A stretch of DNA of 10,328 nt from Roseomonas sp. (GTDB lineage: Bacteria; Pseudomonadota; Alphaproteobacteria; Acetobacterales; Acetobacteraceae). Positions 6,730 to 10,328 of this stretch are shown piece by piece; the stretch's first letter is position 1, and every line of letters begins with the position of its first letter. A program made the translations under genes and the position numbers. Where the stretch lies: NCBI GenBank assembly GCA_020249415.1, contig JADCFR010000292.1, positions 1 to 10,328 on the forward strand, given 5' to 3'. The notes below the pieces were generated by a model, which did not search any database, was not told where the DNA came from, and saw only the letters and a program-made list of their open reading frames with translations.

Positions 6730-7446
6730 CTATTCACCCGGCGCCCGCACCACGGCGAAGGCCGAGGTGTCGCCCTTGGGCCGATCTTCCGGCAGGTTTT
6801 CGCCGCGGACGGCGAAATGGATGCGCTCCGCGATATTCGTGGTGTGATCGCCGATGCGTTCCAGGTTTTTGGCGATGAACAGTAAATGCGTGGCGGCGGT
6901 GATATTGCGCGGGTCTTCCATCATATGCGTCAGCATTTCGCGGAAGATGCCGTTATAGATTTCATCCACCGGTTCATCGGCACCCCAGACGCGCTCCGCT
7001 GCTTCGGCATCGCCTTGCACCAGCGCATCCATCGCTGCCTTCAGGTTTTCCTGCACCAGATGCGCCATGCGTTCAAAACCATTCATGCTGCCAAGCCCGG
7101 GAAGTGAGGCCAGCACGATGGACCGTTTCGCCGCATTGGCCGCGTAATCGCCGATTCGTTCCAGATCATTGGAAACCTTCATGCCCGCGATGATCAGGCG
7201 CAAATCCGCTGCCATGGGTTGGCGCAGCGCCAGAAGGCGCACGCAAAACGCCTCAATCTCGCGTTCAAGCTGGTCAATCTGCACATCGCGTTGCACGACT
7301 TCGCCGGCCAGGTCACTGTCCCGGCGCACCAAGGCGCGGGTAGCATCGGCAACCTGGCGTTCCACAAGGCCACCCATGCGCGCGATCATGTCGCGCAGCT
7401 TGCGCAAATCCTCATCATAGCTGCGGACGATATGTTCTGTGGGCAT
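6730..7446 (-). CDS. phoU: Phosphate signalling protein PhoU
   Basis: A 238-residue, wholly helical cytoplasmic protein made of two PhoU repeats. The metal-binding core motif ERIGD occurs at 96-100 and again at 196-200, exactly 100 residues apart, in SNDLERIGDYAANAAKR and KNLERIGDHTTNIAERI. PhoU is known to restrain Pho signalling when phosphate is sufficient, through contact with PstB and the PhoR kinase. ATG 7446 has AGGAGA about 7 bases upstream. It sits 20 bases after pstB and 2 bases before phoB, so it is inside the operon. The final 20 or so residues (ENLPEDRPKGDTSAF...) are polar and probably unstructured. Confidence 0.96.
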   Translation of the reverse strand: MPTEHIVRSYDEDLRKLRDMIARMGGLVERQVADATRALVRRDSDLAGEVVQRDVQIDQLEREIEAFCVRLLALRQPMAADLRLIIAGMKVSNDLERIGDYAANAAKRSIVLASLPGLGSMNGFERMAHLVQENLKAAMDALVQGDAEAAERVWGADEPVDEIYNGIFREMLTHMMEDPRNITAATHLLFIAKNLERIGDHTTNIAERIHFAVRGENLPEDRPKGDTSAFAVVRAPGE

Positions 7447-7466
7447 TTGCGTCTCTCCTGCCTGGC

Positions 7467-8306
7467 TCAGCCAAACCGGCCGGTGATGTATTCTTGCGTC
7501 TTGGGGTGCTTGGGCGCGGTGAATAGCTGCGCCGCTGGCGCCACTTCAATCAGCTCGCCCAGATAGAAAAACGCCACCTGATCCGCGCAGCGCGCCGCCT
7601 GCTGCATGTTATGGGTGACGATGGCGATGGTGAAATCGCGCTTCAGTTCGTCAATCAGCTCCTCGATCTTCAAGGTGCTGATGGGATCAAGGGCCGAGGT
7701 TGGTTCGTCAAACAGGATCACCTCAGGCCGCACGGCGATGGTGCGCGCAATGCACAGCCGCTGCTGCTGGCCGCCGGAAAGGCCGAGCGCGGAACGGTCC
7801 AGCCGATCCTTCACCTCATTCCAAATGGCGGCGCGGGTCAGTGCCCATTCGATACGTTCACCCATTTCGGATTTGGAGAGCTTTTCATGCAGGCGAATGC
7901 CGAAGGCGATGTTTTCATAAATCGTCATCGGAAAGGGGGTGGGCTTCTGGAATACCATGCCGACTTTTGCGCGCAGGGAATTGAGGTCAGTGGAATCGGC
8001 GATGATATTCTCGCCATCCATCATCACCTCACCCGTCGCGCGCTGACCGGGGTAGAGACTATACATGCGGTTCAGCACACGGAGCAGCGTGGATTTGCCG
8101 CAGCCCGAAGGCCCGATCATGCCGGTGACCTGGCGGTCCGGCAGATCAAGATTGATCCCCTTCAGCGCGCGATTATCGCCGTAAAAGAAATCCAGATTGC
8201 GAATGGACACGCGCGCATTGTTCAGCGTGGCTTCAGAACGCGCCTGCATGCCGCCAAAGCTTTTCGTGGAGGCGGTCTGGCTTTGCGTTTCGGTGGAAAG
8301 GCTCAT
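7467..8306 (-). CDS. pstB: Phosphate ABC transporter ATP-binding protein PstB
   Basis: ATPase subunit of the high-affinity phosphate importer (279 residues). The nucleotide-binding domain is complete: Walker [10 protein letters not shown] (65-73), Q-loop VFQKPTPFP (118-126), ABC signature LSGGQQQRL (176-184), Walker [13 protein letters not shown] (196-207) and switch histidine H232 in VTHNM. The Q-loop context, the tyrosine-rich FYLGELIE stretch and the C-terminal [13 protein letters not shown] are typical of PstB. The frame is open upstream to 8420, but that extension would overlap the end of pstA. ATG 8306 is preferred, with AAGGA 8 bases upstream. The N-terminal 30 residues ([13 protein letters not shown]...) are polar and variable, as in relatives. 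It follows pstA after 17 bases. Confidence 0.97.
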   Translation of the reverse strand: MSLSTETQSQTASTKSFGGMQARSEATLNNARVSIRNLDFFYGDNRALKGINLDLPDRQVTGMIGPSGCGKSTLLRVLNRMYSLYPGQRATGEVMMDGENIIADSTDLNSLRAKVGMVFQKPTPFPMTIYENIAFGIRLHEKLSKSEMGERIEWALTRAAIWNEVKDRLDRSALGLSGGQQQRLCIARTIAVRPEVILFDEPTSALDPISTLKIEELIDELKRDFTIAIVTHNMQQAARCADQVAFFYLGELIEVAPAAQLFTAPKHPKTQEYITGRFG

Positions 8307-8323
8307 TTTCTCCGTCCTTCCGG

Positions 8324-9217
8324 TCAGATGCGGCTGCGCAGCAGCGTGCGCGCCAGGATATTGAGGCCAAGCACGCCCAGCGTGATCAGAAGCGCGCCGG
8401 CCCAGGCAAGCGCAATCCAATCCTCAAAAGGCGAGCCGGCAAAGGAATAGATAGTCACCGGCAGGCTCGACATCGGCTTTGAGAGATCCGTGGACCAGGC
8501 GTTATTGCCGAGTGAGGTGAACAGCAGCGGCGCGGTTTCACCCGCCACGCGGGCAACGGCCAGCAGGATGCCGGTGATGATGCCGGCAAGTGCCGCGCGC
8601 CAGCAGATCAGTACAATCATCTTCCACTTGGGCGCGCCAAGCCCCACCACCGCTTCACGCAGCGTATTCGGGATCAGTTGCAACATGTCTTCCGTGGTGC
8701 GCACCACGATGGGGATGACGATGATGGCAAGGGCCACCACCCCGGCCCAGCCGGAAAACCCGCCAAAGGGCAGCACCAAAATCTGATAGACAAAAAGCCC
8801 AATCAGGATCGAAGGTGCTGAAAGCAGAATGTCAGAGACAAAGCGCACCGCGTTCCCCAGCCAGGAATCCTTCGCATATTCAGCCAAATAGGTGCCAACC
8901 AGCATGCCAATCGGCGTACCGATCGCGGTGCCCATCAGGGATTGGATCAGGCTGCCGACAATGGCGTTCAGCAACCCGCCCTCGGAACCCGGCGGCGCGG
9001 TGACATGGGTGAAGACCCGCAGCGACATCGCCTCAAAACCACGATAGAAAAGCGTGATCAGGATGGAGGCCAAAAGCACCAGGCCAATCACGGTGGCAGC
9101 GAGGCAAAGCGTACGGATGATCCGATCCGTCCGCTTGCGGGACGCACCGAGCCGGGCAGCCGTGGCGGCATCCTTGCGCGGGCCGGGATGGGACATGGAG
9201 GAAAGAGCGAGCGACAT
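8324..9217 (-). CDS. pstA: Phosphate ABC transporter permease PstA
   Basis: One of the two membrane subunits forming the phosphate channel (297 residues, about six transmembrane helices). A basic, cytoplasmic N-terminus (about 1-35) precedes the first helix near 36-57. A large periplasmic loop follows ([21 protein letters not shown]), then the core permease domain from about 85. The EAA-type coupling loop that docks on PstB is visible as [20 protein letters not shown] (181-200), and [12 protein letters not shown] (226-237) is a PstA family marker. ATG 9217 lies 3 bases after the pstC stop, with AAGG 8 bases upstream. A second in-frame ATG at 9196 has no visible ribosome binding site. Confidence 0.96.
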   Translation of the reverse strand: MSLALSSMSHPGPRKDAATAARLGASRKRTDRIIRTLCLAATVIGLVLLASILITLFYRGFEAMSLRVFTHVTAPPGSEGGLLNAIVGSLIQSLMGTAIGTPIGMLVGTYLAEYAKDSWLGNAVRFVSDILLSAPSILIGLFVYQILVLPFGGFSGWAGVVALAIIVIPIVVRTTEDMLQLIPNTLREAVVGLGAPKWKMIVLICWRAALAGIITGILLAVARVAGETAPLLFTSLGNNAWSTDLSKPMSSLPVTIYSFAGSPFEDWIALAWAGALLITLGVLGLNILARTLLRSRI

Positions 9218-9220
9218 GGT

Positions 9221-10183
9221 TCAGACCTTCAGCCGCGACCGCAGCAGGTAACGCGATGTGGCCAATACTGCAAAGGACAGGACGAAAAGGATGAAGCCCA
9301 GCGCCAGCAAGGATGCCAGCTTCAGGCTGCCAATTTCGCTTTCGCCGAATTCCAAAGCGACCAGCGATGCAATCGTATTGCCCGGCCCAAAGAGTGAGGT
9401 TGAAATGCGGTTCGCATTGCCGATGACAAAGGTCACCGCCATGGTCTCACCCAAGGCGCGCCCAAGACCGAGCATGATGCCCCCCACCACGGAAATTCGC
9501 GTATAGGGAATGACCACGCCCTTCATCACTTCCCAGGTGGTGGCGCCAAGCCCATAGGCGCTTTCCTTATAAACGGGCGGCACTTGTTCGAAGACATCGC
9601 GCATGGTCGCGGCGATGAAGGGCAGCACCATGATGGCTAGGATGAAGGCAGCGGTGAACAAGCCCGTGCCGAAGGGTGCGCCTTGAAACAGAAAGCCAAT
9701 CAGCGGCCATTCGCCGATATTATCAATGATCCAGGGTTGGACGTTCTGCGCAAAGGCAGGCGCGATCACAAAGAAGCCCCACATGCCGTAAATGATGGAA
9801 GGCACTGCGGCCAAAAGTTCAATCGCTGTGCCGACCGGGCGGCGCATCCAGGGTGGCGCCAATTCGGTCAGAAAAAACGCAATCCCGAAAGCAAGCGGCA
9901 CGGCCATGGTGATGGCCAACATGGCGGTGACAATCGTGCCATAAATGGACACGCCAGCGCCGAAAAGCTCCCGCACCGGATCCCAATCCGTGGAGGTGAC
10001 AAAGGCAAGACCAAAGGCGCGAAAGGCCGGCAGGCCGGCGATGAACAGCTCAATAATCAGCGCGCCCAACAGGATAAGCACGAAAATGCCGGCGGCCTGA
10101 CAGACCAGGGCAAAGACCTTATCCCCGAAGCTACTGCTGCGACGGCGGGTGGCTTGGGGAAGGGCGGCGGATGCGGAAGCCAA
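9221..10183 (-). CDS. pstC: Phosphate ABC transporter permease PstC (TTG start)
   Basis: Partner permease to PstA in the phosphate importer (320 residues, about six transmembrane helices). The N-terminal 20 residues are serine- and arginine-rich, followed by a first helix at about 24-49. Next is a periplasmic segment containing STDWDPVRELFGAGVSIYGT (64-83), typical of PstC, then the permease core. The coupling loop is VPPVYKESAYGLGATTWEVM (201-220), and GRALGETMAVTFVIGNANRI (241-260) is a strong family motif. The start must be TTG 10183 or very close to it: an in-frame TGA lies only two codons upstream, and no ATG or GTG occurs before the first helix. GGGGGTGA just upstream is the only visible ribosome binding site candidate. 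It is 71 bases after pstS, across a terminator-like hairpin. Confidence 0.93.
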   Translation of the reverse strand: MASASAALPQATRRRSSSFGDKVFALVCQAAGIFVLILLGALIIELFIAGLPAFRAFGLAFVTSTDWDPVRELFGAGVSIYGTIVTAMLAITMAVPLAFGIAFFLTELAPPWMRRPVGTAIELLAAVPSIIYGMWGFFVIAPAFAQNVQPWIIDNIGEWPLIGFLFQGAPFGTGLFTAAFILAIMVLPFIAATMRDVFEQVPPVYKESAYGLGATTWEVMKGVVIPYTRISVVGGIMLGLGRALGETMAVTFVIGNANRISTSLFGPGNTIASLVALEFGESEIGSLKLASLLALGFILFVLSFAVLATSRYLLRSRLKV

Positions 10184-10210
10184 GGGTCACCCCCGGGGTT
10201 TGGGATGGGA

Positions 10211-10244
10211 AGAAAGCCCCCGCAGGCAAGTGCTGCCTGCGGGG
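10211..10244 (-). terminator. Hairpin between pstS and pstC, likely partial terminator/attenuator
   Basis: A perfect 11-bp GC-rich stem, arms CCCCGCAGGCA (10218-10228) and TGCCTGCGGGG (10234-10244), encloses a 5-base loop. On the minus strand it is followed by GCTTTCTTCCC, a short, interrupted T-tract. It lies 10 bases after the pstS stop and about 35 bases before the pstC start. A stable hairpin with an imperfect U-run in this position is known in binding-protein-dependent transporter operons. It allows partial read-through and protects the upstream mRNA, so the periplasmic protein is made in excess. That function here is inference. Confidence 0.65.
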
Positions 10245-10254
10245 CGTTTGCGCC

Positions 10255-10328
10255 TCAGGCGCCGAAGCCTCGCCGCCAGGCAGCGCGGACTGCGTTATGC
10301 ACAGATTCGGGCAGCGGGATATATTCAA
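10255..10328 (-). CDS. pstS: Phosphate-binding protein PstS, C-terminal end (partial)
   Basis: Only the last 23 complete codons fall in the window; they read EYIPLPESVHNAVRAAWRRG followed by FGA and a TGA stop. The YIPLPESV segment is the characteristic end of the periplasmic phosphate-binding protein PstS, where a GY(I/V)PLP stretch precedes a final amphipathic helix. Position supports this: pstS is the expected gene directly upstream of pstC in the same direction. The ligand-binding residues, signal peptide and promoter with any Pho box are outside the window. A PstS-like paralogue cannot be excluded from so short a stretch. Confidence 0.8.
   Translation of the reverse strand, partial: EYIPLPESVHNAVRAAWRRGFGA

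Noticed and set aside
8307..8420. Extended PstB start at 8420
   Set aside because: It would overlap the pstA end by about 97 bases with non-PstB-like sequence; ATG 8306 has a good ribosome binding site and fits family length.
1..10328. CRISPR array, tRNA, IS element, riboswitch or Pho box
   Set aside because: No regularly spaced repeats, tRNA-like clover, transposase or terminal inverted repeats were seen; the pstS promoter, where a Pho box is expected, is outside the window.

Overview
The window is high-GC DNA from a bacterium, most likely an alphaproteobacterium. A Rhodospirillales/Acetobacteraceae-type genome fits best, judging from the PhoB, PurD and DUF1489 sequences and the GC-rich codon use; this placement is inference. 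It holds ten protein genes (eight complete, one cut at each window edge) in two blocks that converge near position 4,020-4,180. There is no tRNA, rRNA, CRISPR array, insertion sequence or phage gene, and no gene-free stretch over 300 bases.

Left block, plus strand (1-4020): the distal end of a hydrogenase-4-like operon. Its genes are hyfE-like (5' end outside the window), hyfF-like, a NuoCD-like large subunit (hyfG-like) and a NuoB-like small subunit (hyfI-like). Each pair of neighbours overlaps by 1-4 bases, so the genes look translationally coupled. The main point of interest is that the 'hydrogenase' large subunit has lost all four cysteines that would bind nickel and iron. The small subunit keeps its four [4Fe-4S] cysteines, and the membrane subunit keeps its ion-pumping lysines, glutamate and histidines. 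The complex is therefore unlikely to be a hydrogenase. It resembles the energy-converting-hydrogenase-related (Ehr) group, membrane oxidoreductases related to complex I whose electron donor and acceptor are not settled.

Right block, minus strand (read from 10328 down to 4184): the end of pstS, then pstC-pstA-pstB-phoU-phoB, a compact phosphate uptake and phosphate-sensing operon, followed by purD and a DUF1489 gene. PstS captures phosphate in the periplasm, PstC/PstA form the channel, PstB is the ATPase, PhoU links transporter state to the sensor kinase, and PhoB is the response regulator. No phoR is seen; it may lie upstream of pstS. A strong hairpin between pstS and pstC probably lowers expression of the downstream genes relative to pstS. 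pstC appears to start at TTG.

The two blocks meet tail to tail. An intrinsic terminator for the minus-strand transcript sits immediately after the hyfI-like stop codon, and its U-tract is encoded by the last two lysine codons of that gene. A weaker plus-strand terminator candidate lies about 120 bases further on, so the two transcripts probably overlap at their 3' ends.
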